This document shows, piece after piece, positions 45,066 through 56,552 of a stretch of DNA of 64,000 nucleotides. The position numbers and the translations under genes were made by a program. Positions within the stretch are counted from its first letter, which is position 1, and the number at the start of each line of letters is the position of its first letter. The notes under the pieces are model-generated. The model ran no database searches and was not told the origin of the DNA. It saw nothing but the letters and a program-made list of their open reading frames with translations. Source of the DNA: Larix kaempferi (Eukaryota > Streptophyta > Pinopsida > Pinales > Pinaceae); the NCBI GenBank assembly GCA_027924585.1, contig BSBM01000179.1, positions 13,674,501-13,738,500 of the forward strand, written 5' to 3'.

Positions 45066-46282
45066 TAATTAAAATGCTCGGTGTGCTATAGTATATAGCT
45101 CATCGTATAGCAGTACGTTGCATTCATCTGTCATTAGTGCACTGCTACCGATGCACCCTATAATTTTACAGTGTGCACTAAGGAGCGGTGTGAGCCAAAT
45201 CCCATCAACACACTATGCAAAAGTTTTAATTTTTCTTTTTAAACAGTGAAAATTCAAGATTAATTTCAAATTTTAATCCGCTAAAAGATTAAGTTAGAAG
45301 AAAAAAAAGAGAGTACTTGGACACCTTTTCGGTCGAGGAGGCATGGTTGTCGCGTTGTCCAAAAAATGAATTTTTCCTATTTAGAAAACACGCACCGGGC
45401 AGTGGATAGGATAAATGCAGGTAAGATGAGCACCAATGGCAGGGCACTTTAGCGAGGAAAAGGTGGCACCAATGCTTGAGAGATCAAGAGAATTGTAGAA
45501 TGGTAAAAGTATATTTCAACCGATAATTGTTTTTATTTAACCTTCTTCGGTGTGCCCGACACCAAGACGCACTAGGTCATTCTTTTAGATGGCCAACCGT
45601 TGCTTCATAAGAATACAAATGCACCATTATGTAATAGAAAAATATAAAAATATTGGATGCGACATTTTAAATAAAACATAAATCATTTTAACTTATCCCT
45701 TATCTGGTGATCCATCTTGAGTAATGCACGGGTCCTATAGTTTCCTATGAACGTACTATATTTGTAGAAAAATATTAAAACTCTTTATGCGTTTTTTTTT
45801 TAATTTTTAATTTTGCTCGATTCAGTGTTGCAATAGACATAATGCACTGATGCATATAGAAGTATCTAGTGCACCATTTATGTTATGTTGTTTTTTAGAA
45901 ATCTATTATTCTTAACCTATGGGTTTTTGGGTTAGCTACGATATGTTACATTTATGTACCCACCGATGAGTTGCATGTGGAGAATGCACCATCATTTCCA
46001 TTTTTTTTAAATATAACAACATTTTTTTCTTGTATCAAAAGGGGATTTTTGTGATCATTGCATTAATATTTCAACCACACCGGTGTGGTTTACATTTACA
46101 AAAGCACCAATTAAAAAAATCCACTAAAATATCCTCCTGCTCGCCTCCACTAGAGACCTCCTCTATAAATTGATATTTGGGCTATTTTTTTAGGGTTTCC
46201 ACTATAACCTCCGCTAGTGGGGATTTTCCTTGTTGTGAATTGTATAGAATTATGTTGTCTTTCCACCTATATATATTTTTAA

Positions 46283-46292
46283 ATAATAATAT
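46283..46292. repeat. Target-site duplication of SINE copy A (left)
   Basis: ATAATAATAT, repeated at 46401-46410. Confidence 0.7.
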
Positions 46293-46400
46293 TTTTTTTG
46301 TTAGCTAGTACCCATAGAGTTTCAAACTAGTGACCTAACACAAGGACTGCCTTAATAGTACACCCATTCACCATGTTTTCTATGCCCCCTGGGCTTAAAC
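46293..46400 (-). mobile_element. tRNA-derived SINE, copy A
   Basis: On the minus strand: GTTTAAGCCCAGGGG, an A-box-like ACATGGTGAATGGGTG, then ACTATTAAGGCAGTCC, a B-box-like CACTAGTTTGAAACTC, TATGGG, and an A tail (T run on the plus strand, 46292-46299). It is flanked by a 10-base duplication ATAATAATAT. The body matches the SINE at 53.06 kb through GTGxACTATTAA and TCACTAGTT, so the two are one family. Confidence 0.75.
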
Positions 46401-46410
46401 ATAATAATAT
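46401..46410. repeat. Target-site duplication of SINE copy A (right)
   Basis: ATAATAATAT, matching 46283-46292. Confidence 0.7.
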
Positions 46411-46741
46411 AATTTAATATTCCAAAATTGCATTTAATAATAGGTTTGTTCTTTTAAATTTCAGGAAAATTTAACAAGTGGCTTGTGTGCACGTAAAATA
46501 ATTTAGTGATAAATACATAATTTTTGAAAAAAATATATATGAACATAGTTTACACAAAATGCACTAGGGTGCACATTTTTTTTAAATTTATGTAGGAAAA
46601 TTATATATTTTTATTAATTTTCGAAATTGACCGTTGAAAATTTAATTGCATTTCATACAGATGTGTGTACACAATTTTTTTTACAAGTTACATAAATCAG
46701 AAAACAAAAATATCCTTTTGAAGAGCATGTGTTGGCCTGGG

Positions 46742-46743
<2 letters not shown>

Positions 46744-46835
<92 letters not shown>
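46744..46835. repeat. (TA)n microsatellite, ~92 bp
   Basis: An uninterrupted alternating TA run. It produces spurious Tyr-Ile open frames on both strands. The related copy at 52.9 kb has no such run. Confidence 0.95.
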
Positions 46836-46839
<4 letters not shown>

Positions 46840-47569
46840 TTGTATTGTGTACTTTTTATGTTTTTTATTTTTCTATATCTATTTGAAGTTATGGACATGG
46901 TTTTGTAACTGTAACTTTCAAAAGAAAAAAAGATTATCATATGAACTCAGAAACTCATAAATTATATGCCATTGGATAGGCAATTCATTGATGGATCCAT
47001 TTTGTATGAATTCCTCCACCTAAGATGCATCCCAAGATAGGATTTAGGTTTGGAAAAAGGCCAGTAAAAATAAATTTGTAGAAAAGGGGGTTAAAAGCTT
47101 ATTTTAAAGCCCTCAATTGAGCTATTAGGTTGATCGAGGATTTAAAAAACCTTGATCTAGAGTCTAAGCACATTCTTCAAATACCTCAATTGAGGGTTTA
47201 TGTGTGGTTAACCAGAATCTCGCTCGAGGTAATTTACCTCATTCGAGATATTTGCTTGATTAAGGTTTTAAATATCTCGTTCAAGCATTTAAAAAAAACT
47301 GGATCAATCTTTATAGCTCAACTGAGATGTTTTTCACGACATTTTTCATTGATTTCACCTTGCTTCCTTCCCTCTGACCATACTCACAAATTACTCGCCC
47401 ACCTTTTACATTAATGAACACTCGATCGAGCTCTTAAATTCCACAGGAGTGGACTTTCCCATGGCCTTTAATTTTAAAATTTTCATTAGACACAACTGCT
47501 CAATTGATCTTCAAGGATCAATAAATAAACACCCTTCATTGAGCTCCAGATATCGATCAAGGGTTTTTA

Positions 47570-47574
47570 TAACC
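47570..47574. repeat. Target-site duplication of the solo LTR (left)
   Basis: TAACC, repeated at 49114-49118. Confidence 0.85.
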
Positions 47575-49113
47575 TGTAATGCACCCAAACCTACGTGTAG
47601 GCACACTAACTCAAAAACTGACTAGTTTTGGCTAGAAGTTAAAATTTAAGTCCCAAAAAACTCTAGACCTATAGGAATTATTCAGGGATGGATCTTAGAG
47701 TCTACTACATATTAAGGACATCCTACAACATCATTATATAGACACCCAACTTCAAAATTTGCACATTTTTTTGGGTACATCACGCATGGGTAGACTCCTT
47801 TGGCTAAACCAAAGGATTCAAGGAAATGGCCCAATACTTATGTGAAACCCAATGGATTCTATTGAAAAACTGGAAGTGGATGGTATATAAATACCCCAAC
47901 CTTCTATGGACTTAAATTGACTCGAAAAACAAATATTAGACAGTGAAATTGGTGACTAGGTGCAAAGATGGAAACTTCGACTAGTGAAGGAGGTCATTTC
48001 GAAACAGTTTCGAACGAAACTAGAGGCTCCCTAAATTATGTTCTGTGACTTGGGATGCTCTCAATTACTTAATTTTTATCTTCAAGGACCTTCATATCAA
48101 TTCTTAGAATCATATTTAATAGTTAAACTCATCAAGACTGAAAAATTGCCAATTTTCTCAACAATAGCGCTAGTAGTGAAAAGAGTCAATTTCAAATGGC
48201 ATTCAAAAGTCATGAATTTTGGAATAAACTTTATATATGAGACCAAATATATGTAATTTAACATAATTATGCCTCAACCATACTTTTATGGGTTCATTCA
48301 ATAGTAAAATAATGTAAAACTTGCAGTATGTCCAACATTCACTAAAATTTGTAGCATGGAGGCAGAAGTAAGTGATTGATATTAAGAGAGGGATATTCTA
48401 CAATTAGATTAGAGAAATTGGAAGAATTGCATCATATTAAATCCCATTTTTTCACATGACTAGATACTATAGATCAGAAGGGGCGCAATCCTTCAATTCT
48501 CACTCTTCAATGGCTAAAACACATTGCACTTGGAATACTGCTGCTACTAGATTCTACCACATGAACTTGGGATTTGACCACACCATACTGTACCTCAGAT
48601 CAGACCCAAAAATTAAATTTAATGGATTCATTAACATCCGTGATTCATGGACTCTTTCCTTACTTTATTTCCTTTCCCTCCTTAGTCTTCTTTTCCTAAT
48701 TTTGGAATCTTCTACTTTTCCTTGATTTTCTATTACTTTCTTGCTTTTCTGCTACTTTCTTACTTTTCAGTGCTTTCCTTCTTTTTTGTTGGTTTCTAGC
48801 TTTTTAGTTGCTTTCTTGCTTTTCACTACTTTTCTTCCAATTTCCTTTGGGAAAGACAACTCATAGGGTCCACCTAATCTCCTATGTTCCCTCATAGGCC
48901 ACCAAAGCATTTCCAACTCATCAAACAATTAATTAATAATTAAATATTCACAACTATTCACTACATTACTTCTCCATGTTTTAATTTAATTATACTAGAT
49001 AACCATTGATCAAAATTAATCCCTAACTAACTTATTTAATTTTTTTCTTGAACCCATGGGGATTGAATAGGATAGAGGGATGATCATGGAACCTCTAAAG
49101 TGGGGACATTACA
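47575..49113 (+). mobile_element. Solo LTR, 1,539 bp
   Basis: It begins TGTAATGCACCC and ends GGGGACATTACA, so TGTAATG/CATTACA form a perfect 7-base terminal inverted repeat. It is flanked by TAACC on both sides. The flanking dispersed repeat continues across it. A promoter-like GTATATAAATACCCC lies at 47883-47897. No internal coding region remains, as expected after recombination between two LTRs. Orientation follows the TATA-like box. The family cannot be assigned from the LTR alone. Confidence 0.88.
48655..48845. repeat. Polypyrimidine minisatellite within the solo LTR
   Basis: Repeats of TTTCTTGCTTTTCTGCTAC and variants (TTTCTTACTTTTCAGTGC, TTTCTTGCTTTTCACTAC), spaced 20-40 bases apart, on a strand almost devoid of purines. 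Confidence 0.7.
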
Positions 49114-49118
49114 TAACC
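49114..49118. repeat. Target-site duplication of the solo LTR (right)
   Basis: TAACC, matching 47570-47574. Confidence 0.85.
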
Positions 49119-49270
49119 CTTGATCCAACTCCATAGCTCTATAAAGCGTTAGAAAAATCCTTGATCACGCTTAATAAAATAACTCAATCGAGATCTTTAT
49201 TAATCCCTCAATCAAGCTTTCTAAATCTCGATCAAGGGATTAACAATAGCTCGATTGAGGTCATTTTTTA
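49119..49270. repeat. Unclassified dispersed repeat, copy 1 (part after the solo LTR)
   Basis: Continues the CTCAATCGAG, CTCGATCAAGG and GCTCGATTGAGG words found before the solo LTR. Confidence 0.55.
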
Positions 49271-51149
49271 CCATGCTCATGCCCTCTACTTTCCAAAAAG
49301 TGTTACATGTGTTCATGGGAATACGTTGTTCTATTATGTAAAAATAACATTACTTGATCATGGGTGTTGTTATCATTGGAGTTATAGGTGTTAATGTATG
49401 AAATGGATAAAAAAATAAGAAAGATGGTTGACAATTCATACTTAAGTTTTTGGAGGATATATGGTGACAAATTATCACATCAAAATATTAATTTTGATTT
49501 TGATAATTCATTTTTTTTAATTTTCAAAAAATATTTTTATACTTCATTATGTCATTGAAGAACCATTGTTAAATATTGCATCCAAGAACATCATTAAACT
49601 CTCATAAAATAGAAATAAACCCAAAGAAAGATATATAAATAATAAAAGAAGTAAAAACCAATAATAACCTCTCTACGACAACTTGCATCGTCGCAATCAT
49701 GTTGGTTTGATTACACTCAAGCCACACTAACTATAATTTAAATTCCATTTTCTGATGCACACTATTTCTCAATCCCATTTATTAGTAAATCCCATAGTGA
49801 ATTACCACCTAAACTTGCCCCTCTATAGTTGTGCCATAATCTACAGTATAAACAATTTATATAAGAATGAGACCAAATAAAATGGTGTAAACCCTTCTAA
49901 TCCAAAAAAACCCAAATTAAAAATTATATAATAAAATAAAAAATGAATATAGAAAATTGAAAAAACAAAGAAAAAAACAATCTCTTACTTGAAGAGCAAC
50001 TCCCTACTTGAAGGTCAAATACCTAGATGGTTTCTATTCAAATCACTCTCCTTTTGTCCCTATATCCATACTAGTTATTAATCTCTCCTTCTCTATAGCC
50101 AGCCTAGTCATTAATATCTCCCTCCTTGACCCATGGCCATTGCATATGAGAATAAAAGAGGGAAGAAACAAGAAGCAATGTGAAGTGAAACAATAATAAA
50201 ACTATTAAACCATAAGAATGCAAAAGACCCCTAACCCTAATATATTAAAAATATCCCCAACCCTATTATATTAAATAATTACCATGGGAGTAAATGTATC
50301 CACTCTCCCATGTGGCACACACTTCTATGCATTTAGTGCAGCCAATGCTTATATCAATGCTAAACCACCATAATTTACCTTTTAATTTATTTTTAGGCTT
50401 TGATATTTGCCATGATTGTCACAAGAATCATGTCTCATCATCACTTTTATTCACTAACCAAATAAGATAATTTAGATATTGGAAAAAAATGTTTCAAATT
50501 TCCCATATATTTTATTTAGTATTGTATTTTTTGAAAATTAGTGAAAATTAGAGCAGGGAAATTTTTAGGGGCGAAATTTCGCCAATTGGCTATTTTTCGG
50601 GCCTTTTTTCAAAAAATAAATTCGCTATTTGCTCATTTTTAAGCTCTAATATCGCCTATATTTACATAAAATATATTTTTTTACTATAATATTCGCCAAA
50701 ATTTACACATTTCGGTAGTAAATTGTATGTTTGATATTTAATATTCGCCTTCCTATCTATATATATGATTTTTTCGATCCAAAATAATCGCCTAGAATAC
50801 TATACTTAGGTATAGTATTGCAATCCTTAAAAAATACTCTGAATTAGAGACAACACTAGCTTTTTTTATAGCAAGAAACCAACTAATAAAAAGTCAATAT
50901 AATTTGATTAGAAAATAAGATATATAAAAAGAGTATTGCTTAGGCATTTTTATAATTATTATCGCATTGAGAGACAATTTCTACAACCATGTGTGCAAGG
51001 GGGACGTGTAATTCCTTTCATAATCAACATGTACTATGAGTGGAAAAAAATCTCTTCTAAATATAGACTATTCACTCAAAAAACTACATCAAGCATAATA
51101 TTCTACAACTTCCATCATGGATTGATTTTTTTTTTTGGATCCAAAAACA
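49271..51149. other. AT-rich intergenic DNA
   Basis: No coding signal I can support. The only structure is a cluster of TTCGCC and ATCGCC words at about 50570-50800, including the perfect 14-base palindrome GGCGAAATTTCGCC at 50570-50583. Confidence 0.5.
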
Positions 51150-52260
51150 AAAGAACATAATAGATATAATCAGACTTTAGATCAAATGAAGAGTTAAAAA
51201 AAAAAGTTTCTAACTCACTCAAAATAATTTTCCCTTCCAAAATCTTTTAAATATGAAGATAGTTTATCATCCATTGTTCCTTGTAAAAATGAGTGAATGA
51301 AATTTAATCAAATATAGCACTAATATCCTTAAGTCTATCACCCAAAAGCCTTGGCATGATATTTTGGAGAAGTGAATTTCCAACTAATAACTAAAGATGA
51401 ATCACCATAAACCTGTATATTTGAAATATTCCTTTCAAAAGAACATCTCATTAGTAAATTTATTTCCCCACTATGAGAGGCCCCATCAAAAAATCCCTAG
51501 TTGATAGATTTATTTATTTGCACCTCATGGAGATACCTTTGCAATTTTTCCAATTACCTGGTAATGCATTTTAGTCCTAGAACATAAATATGTGAATATA
51601 CCTTGGAATAGGCTTATCTTAAAAAATGGTCAGGTTTCGTGTCAACCAAATACCCCACATGACCAAACAAGGTTCATTTTCTTTGTACTTTGTTAATTAA
51701 TTTTTCATAAACCAGGCATTAAGACACTCTTCAATGGTATCTTCATACCATGCACTTTAAAATCTAGTGAAATATTTTATCTCCTTCTATGGTGCATGTG
51801 AATATGGACAATGAATAAACTAATGGAAATTTTCTTCACACTCATTGATGGAAAACATAGATATCTTTGGGCTCTACACATGTTCCTTAATTGCAACAAA
51901 TCTCAAGTCAGAACCTTAATTCTCAAATCCGCCAATGGATGATTCTAGATTTCTTTTGGATACTTATTCTTCCATATATGTTATCGCGACCATGTTGACA
52001 CGACATTTATAGATTCAAACATCACTTTATACCCAATAGTTTCAATGAATTTACCTCATGTTTTATTTTTTTAGCTTGCTCATATGGGTCCTCCTTCAAT
52101 TTAATATGACCTTTCTAAGTATCCAATAATTTCCATTCATTTGTTCTATTACCTTCTAAACCTAATGATTCAATTTTATTCCATCCTTGTAACGATATGC
52201 TTGTGGATGCTTCATCTACAAAAGTGATTCATAAATAAGAAGCCATTATAATGTAAAGAA
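51150..52260 (-). mobile_element. Decayed LINE remnant: zf-RVT and RNase H parts of ORF2
   Basis: Minus-strand pieces are colinear with plant LINE ORF2. Around 52.19-52.07 kb: KIESLGLEGNRTNEWKLLD and GHIKLKEDPYEQ. Around 51.86-51.60 kb: SINECEENF, IHCPYSHAP, then DTIEECLNAWFMKN and LVMWGIWLTRNLTIF, the zf-RVT pattern ending in WGIWLxRN. Around 51.50-51.37 kb: GFFDGASHSG and NIQVYGDSSLVISW, RNase H strands with their Asp residues. Stops and gaps are frequent. This is a different and older copy than the LINE at 6.7-12.3 kb, with distinct sequence. I could not place its ends. Confidence 0.7.
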
Positions 52261-52699
52261 ATAATGGTTTAATTAGACAATAGATAACCCTCTCCATAGC
52301 CAAAAGATAATAGATGAACCAAATCCTACATTTTCTCTTGAACCTACCTTCCAATCTTGATGGTCACTTATCACTAGAAACAATATTACTAAAGCATTCA
52401 ATTGATTGGAGGGTGAATCGATGAAAATGGGTAACAATTTTCAATTGAACATGGCAATGAAAATTTAGTATTTTACATATATTTATATTGAATCGATCCC
52501 AAAACTCATATAATCATTGTGAATTTTGATGTGCAATAAAAAAGAAACTTGCAGGGAATTTGTTGTCATTCTAATGGTATTTCTTTCAACAAATAAATTA
52601 GTGTCATTCAATGTGTCAAATTTTCATTTAATTAAATGCTTTTCCTTGCAAGATCATGGAAAAGATAATAAGTGAATTTTGTTCCTGATAACTAACTCA
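52261..52699. other. AT-rich DNA without recognised features
   Basis: It could hold more of the decayed LINE (minus-strand traces such as NVGFGSSIIFWLWRG), but nothing I can assign with confidence. Confidence 0.4.
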
Positions 52700-53720
52700 A
52701 TGTTCAATATATAATTTTCAAAAACAAAATATATGAGTTACTAGTTCCCAATTTTCTTTATGAAAATTATTTTTTTAATTATTTTTTGAAGTTGAATTAT
52801 TAATATTTGAATCACATTTTATGCACCATTTATGTTCATGTCAACCATTTTCCAACTATTTACATAAATTGAAAAACTAAAAATAAATTTTTGAAGAGGA
52901 AAGATCCATGTGGATTCCACAATTTTTTATATTTTTTTGGTTGTTTAGTTTTTATGCTACTTATTTTTATCTAACTTCATTTGAAACCATGGAAAAATAA
53001 TCCAATATAAGTTATAAAAAAATTAAATCAATAAATATACTGTGAATTCGAAAGTGCGGCCTCTCGGGTGTAGTTCAGTTGGTGATAGGGTGCACTATTA
53101 AAAAACTCGTTGTGACATCACTAGTTCAAACCTCATAGGCCTATGAACCATTCATGGGGTAGTGTTGGTATGCATAGGGGTATAGTGGCAATAGATGGGA
53201 ATCGACCCCATGTCATGTGGGTATGAGCTCATCCTAGTTACCAACTCCCCTAGTTACACAAAAAATACATTGAAAGTGTGAAAATGATATTCCATTAGAT
53301 AGATGATTCATTGAGGAATCCATTGGACCTAAATCTGCGACCTAAGATGAATAAGATGAAGGGGTTTCACCCTCTCGAAGTTGAAGCTACAAAAAATCCT
53401 ACATCAAGGGGGTTGGAAATCATCAATTTAATTGTTCAATCGAGCTATATATCTCAAACAAGGTTTCTAGAAATATCAATTGAGGGCTATATTAAGATTT
53501 TTAAATATCTCAATCAAGGGTTAAGAAAAAACTTCATCGAGGTTTTTTTTGGTTTAAAAAATAAATCAATTGAGCTATTGAGTTCAATCTAGCTCCATAA
53601 CTCAATCAATATCTTGTAAACCCAACAACTCTTCATATATTATCAATTCTGAGATCTATGGAGCTTGATCGAGATCTTACAGAACCAACAAATTCTTCAT
53701 ATATCTCACAATTTTGACCG
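52700..53720. repeat. Unclassified dispersed repeat, copy 2
   Basis: A diverged copy of 46411-47574, colinear with it, split by a SINE at 53057-53271. It ends in a stretch rich in ATCAATTGAG, CTCAATCAAGG and CTTGATCGAG words (53430-53690). Confidence 0.6.
53057..53271 (+). mobile_element. tRNA-derived SINE, copy B
   Basis: Begins CGGCCTCTCGGGTG, with an A-box-like TAGTTCAGTTGGTGATAGGG and a B-box-like CACTAGTTCAAACC about 35 bases later, then a tRNA-unrelated body and the end TTACACAAAAAATACAT. It is flanked by GAAAGTG at 53050-53056 and 53272-53278. It interrupts the dispersed repeat, whose other copy at 46.9 kb lacks it, which supports a real insertion. It is of the same family as copy A. 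Confidence 0.8.
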
Positions 53721-56552
53721 TTTGTTGATTAACAAATGAAGGAAAATGCACGTGAAGAAATCAACGTTCAACAATGGGAAAAATATACTCGAAAGATTAA
53801 ATTGATAAACAATCAAGATGGAAAATATTAAAAAGAATGGTAGAAAATATGATCACCAAAGGGTGGACGAAAATGAAGTACGAGAGGAGGTTAGAGAGTG
53901 GATGAGACAAAGACAAGAATAATTGAGCGAACAAGAAGAAGAATTTCCAGTTCGGCCATTGCTCAACATTTATTGGATCTAACTGGAGAACCTTTAGGGC
54001 ATCCAGTTGAGGAAAATATTGATAAATCTTTGGGTTTTTATTTAAACATTAAAATGCACATTTATTTTATAATTCTTTAGGTTTCTATTTAACCATTAAA
54101 ATTTACATATATTTTATCATTCTTCAAGTTTCTATTTAACCATTAAAATGTACATCTATTTTATAATTCTTCACGTGGATTCATTTAAGTCTTTACTCAA
54201 AACGATTGATTCATCCAGTAAATGAAATTCAAACCTTAATTCAAGCAATGTAGCTAACTAGCTCGATTTCTTTGTTGAGGTCAAATAACAAATTATAGTC
54301 TAAGTTAGGATTGTTGGAATAGGTATCCAAATAATGCCCCTCAATCATTTTGATAGGGATAATGAAATAATTCTATACGAACTGTGCAAAAACCAAGATA
54401 AAAAAGGCATAGTGCCCTAAGATGCTAATGTCAAGGTTGTTTATTTTTTTAATGTTTCTTGAGACACCCAACTCCTATTTACCTACGATTTGTAACTATT
54501 CAAAATTGTATCTCTTATCCACACATGAGGAAGGTATCTTTGGGGCCAAAACCTAGGATTATCACCAAAGTGAATTTTGTGGGTTGTCCTTGTATCTAAT
54601 GCAAATAGTTGTTGCTTTTTGGGATATGCCCTCATTTCCCTTCACTATAATTTCTTATATAATTCCTTCACTACTCAACTTAGGGAGACTTCATCAACTA
54701 TTGTTGGGACTTTTGGAAGGACTAGTTACATTTTATAGGAAGACCAATAAGAGCCATATGAAGATCAATCACATTCACACTATAAAATTCTCCCAAACAT
54801 GAACTTAGACACCATATTATCCACCCTTGACACTGGTCGACCAACCAAATATTACATTGAGATAAGTCATGGAATCTACAAAGATTCCTCAATTCTAGGG
54901 GCATTCCTTGGTGACCCACCCCATCCACCATCCATAGATTCTTTAACTATCTACACCATATTAGTATAAGATGAGGAACCTTAGACCTCATTTCCTTTGT
55001 TAAGTATGCCACCATCACCTACAACTTCATGTCACCCATTAGGAATTGTACCTCCTTCTCCCCAAGGAGGGGATCTGATTGCACATATCCCATTTTTCTT
55101 TTCCCCCGTTGGTGTAACTAAGACTCTAATGAATACAATAACTAATATGATACTCACCCTCATGATACCTCATCTCGGTATCTCACAACTCCCAATATTG
55201 ATTTCTCCCTAGGTTTCATTAAATACATAAGATTGATATGTATGAGAGAATTAGGTTACAGGTATTTCAAATTTATGATCATGATCAAGATTCTAGTCAT
55301 GATACTACAGTGTCACATAAGTCATCTGATTTGAATTATACACATGCATATTAGTGATATCTAAATCATGGCCAATGTATTAAATTAATTTGTTTACACC
55401 ACATATTGATATTATGTATGGAAAATTTCTTCTCATTGTGATAATAGTTGCATACTTTGATGTCAATTATGGATATGATGGATGCGATTGTTGTTTTATT
55501 GGTTGTCTAACAATCTACAACATGACTAGTACTTACATTATTAATAAATCTAGTGCAATAAATAAAAGGGAGATACATTAAATGCATAGGACTTTACTGG
55601 CCTATGTGACCTAATATCATACTAGTGTCCTTAGTTTCAACTACATTATAGTGATGACATATTCTTTCTTGTCATATTTATCATGCAATATCATTGAATT
55701 TTATTTTATTCTAACGGGACTTTTATTGGAGAAGTGATTAATGTCATGGTTGGTTTTCTTTGTCATCATGGAAGGAATCACACTTTTTTGAATAGGCAAC
55801 TTGATCATGAAGCAACATTTCTAATTTGGCATGAATCTAATAGCTTTAGCAAATGGAAAAAAAATATATTTGATTGGTCATGAATGGCGGCTAAACCATA
55901 GTTTCGTAAATCAATTGAAAATTTTCCTCAATATTTGTTTTGTGATGATCGCATAGCACTTGAATTGGGAAACTTGGTCTTTTATGGCATATGAAATTTG
56001 GTTCATCGTATACGTTTATGGTTTTCTTATTTGGTATTGTCTTTATTAGACGTTTGTTGACCTTGTGACACATTGTCATGGTGATGATTGAAGGTTTAAA
56101 ACAATGGAAAGGGGAGGTTTATGAATGCAACCTTCAGTAATCATGATGCCACAGTGGCATTGGGATTTGTTGTTATTATTGATTGTCTCCATTTAAATTT
56201 CCACTCTTACTCTTTGTGTTGAGTATTCATGGTAGCATTTAACAATGCATGGAAATGATGGACAACCTAAGTGGACTTAACTATTAAGAACATGTATTTC
56301 TTCCTTGGAGGTGATAGTTTCCAACAAGCGGGGGCATATGTGAACTTTCATAGACTAGTACATGCCCTTACATATTCCTTATGTATATTTTTAATGATCA
56401 TTTTGATGTATTTTTTCACTAGACTAGAACCTTTTTTTTATATTTAAATCTAATGTACTCTTATTTACTTACATTGTAGATAGAATGAGGGGTCATGGTC
56501 TCTAAAATTTAAAACATGAAACTAATAAACTGATTCGACTATGTTGTTATAA
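53721..56552. other. Long stretch without an assignable gene
   Basis: Several plus-strand stretches have mildly protein-like composition, for example TSCHPLGIVPPSPQGGDLIA near 55030-55090, KYYIEISHGIYKDSSILGAF near 54850-54910, and VMVGFLCHHGRNHTFLNRQ near 55745-55800. None is long, none matches a family I know, and stops are frequent. It could be an old transposon. Confidence 0.4.

Larger units (their letters stand above)
14010..46140 (+). mobile_element. Decayed CACTA (En/Spm) DNA transposon, host of a nested retrotransposon
   Basis: Several parts support this. TNP2-type transposase remnants run on the plus strand from 16.3 to 19.3 kb, with DUF4216 at 19.6 kb. Two fields of short inverted and direct words built on GCACCGGTGC and GCACTAGTGC lie at 14.0-15.4 and 43.8-46.1 kb, as expected for the subterminal repeats that bind the TNPA-type protein. 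Between them are a tandem array, a minus-strand frame and a 19-kb LTR retrotransposon that came later. Without the latter the element would be about 13 kb. I could not identify a matching pair of CACTA termini or a 3-bp target duplication, so the ends given are the limits of the subterminal fields. Confidence 0.7.
43830..46140. repeat. Right subterminal repeat field of the CACTA element
   Basis: Dense GCAC/GTGC words in both orientations: TTGGTGCACTTG, AGCACCACAACCGGTGCG, TGTGCACCACC, AATGCACCGGTGCTTTG, GCACTAGTGTGC, TTAGTGCACTGCTACC and CACCGGTGTGGTTT. The words match those of the left field at 14.0-15.4 kb. It includes a threefold tandem repeat, listed separately. Confidence 0.65.
46411..47574. 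repeat. Unclassified dispersed repeat, copy 1 (part before the solo LTR)
   Basis: Related to 52700-53720: shared blocks include ATAAATxxGAAAAC, TTGAAGAG, TATTTGAAGTTATGG against CATTTGAAACCATGG, and CCATTGGATAGGCAATTCATTGATGG against CCATTAGATAGATGATTCATTGAGG. The second half (47110-47574) is full of palindromic words such as CTCAATTGAG, CTCGAT and GATCAAGG. The sequence resumes after the solo LTR at 49119-49270. A TA microsatellite expanded inside this copy. Confidence 0.6.

Noticed and set aside
46646-46960. Open frames with long Tyr-Ile repeats on both strands
   Set aside because: Direct product of the TA microsatellite.
53057-53130. A tRNA gene
   Set aside because: The A- and B-box-like words do not sit in a cloverleaf with a paired acceptor stem, and the unit has a long tail and target duplications, as a SINE does.
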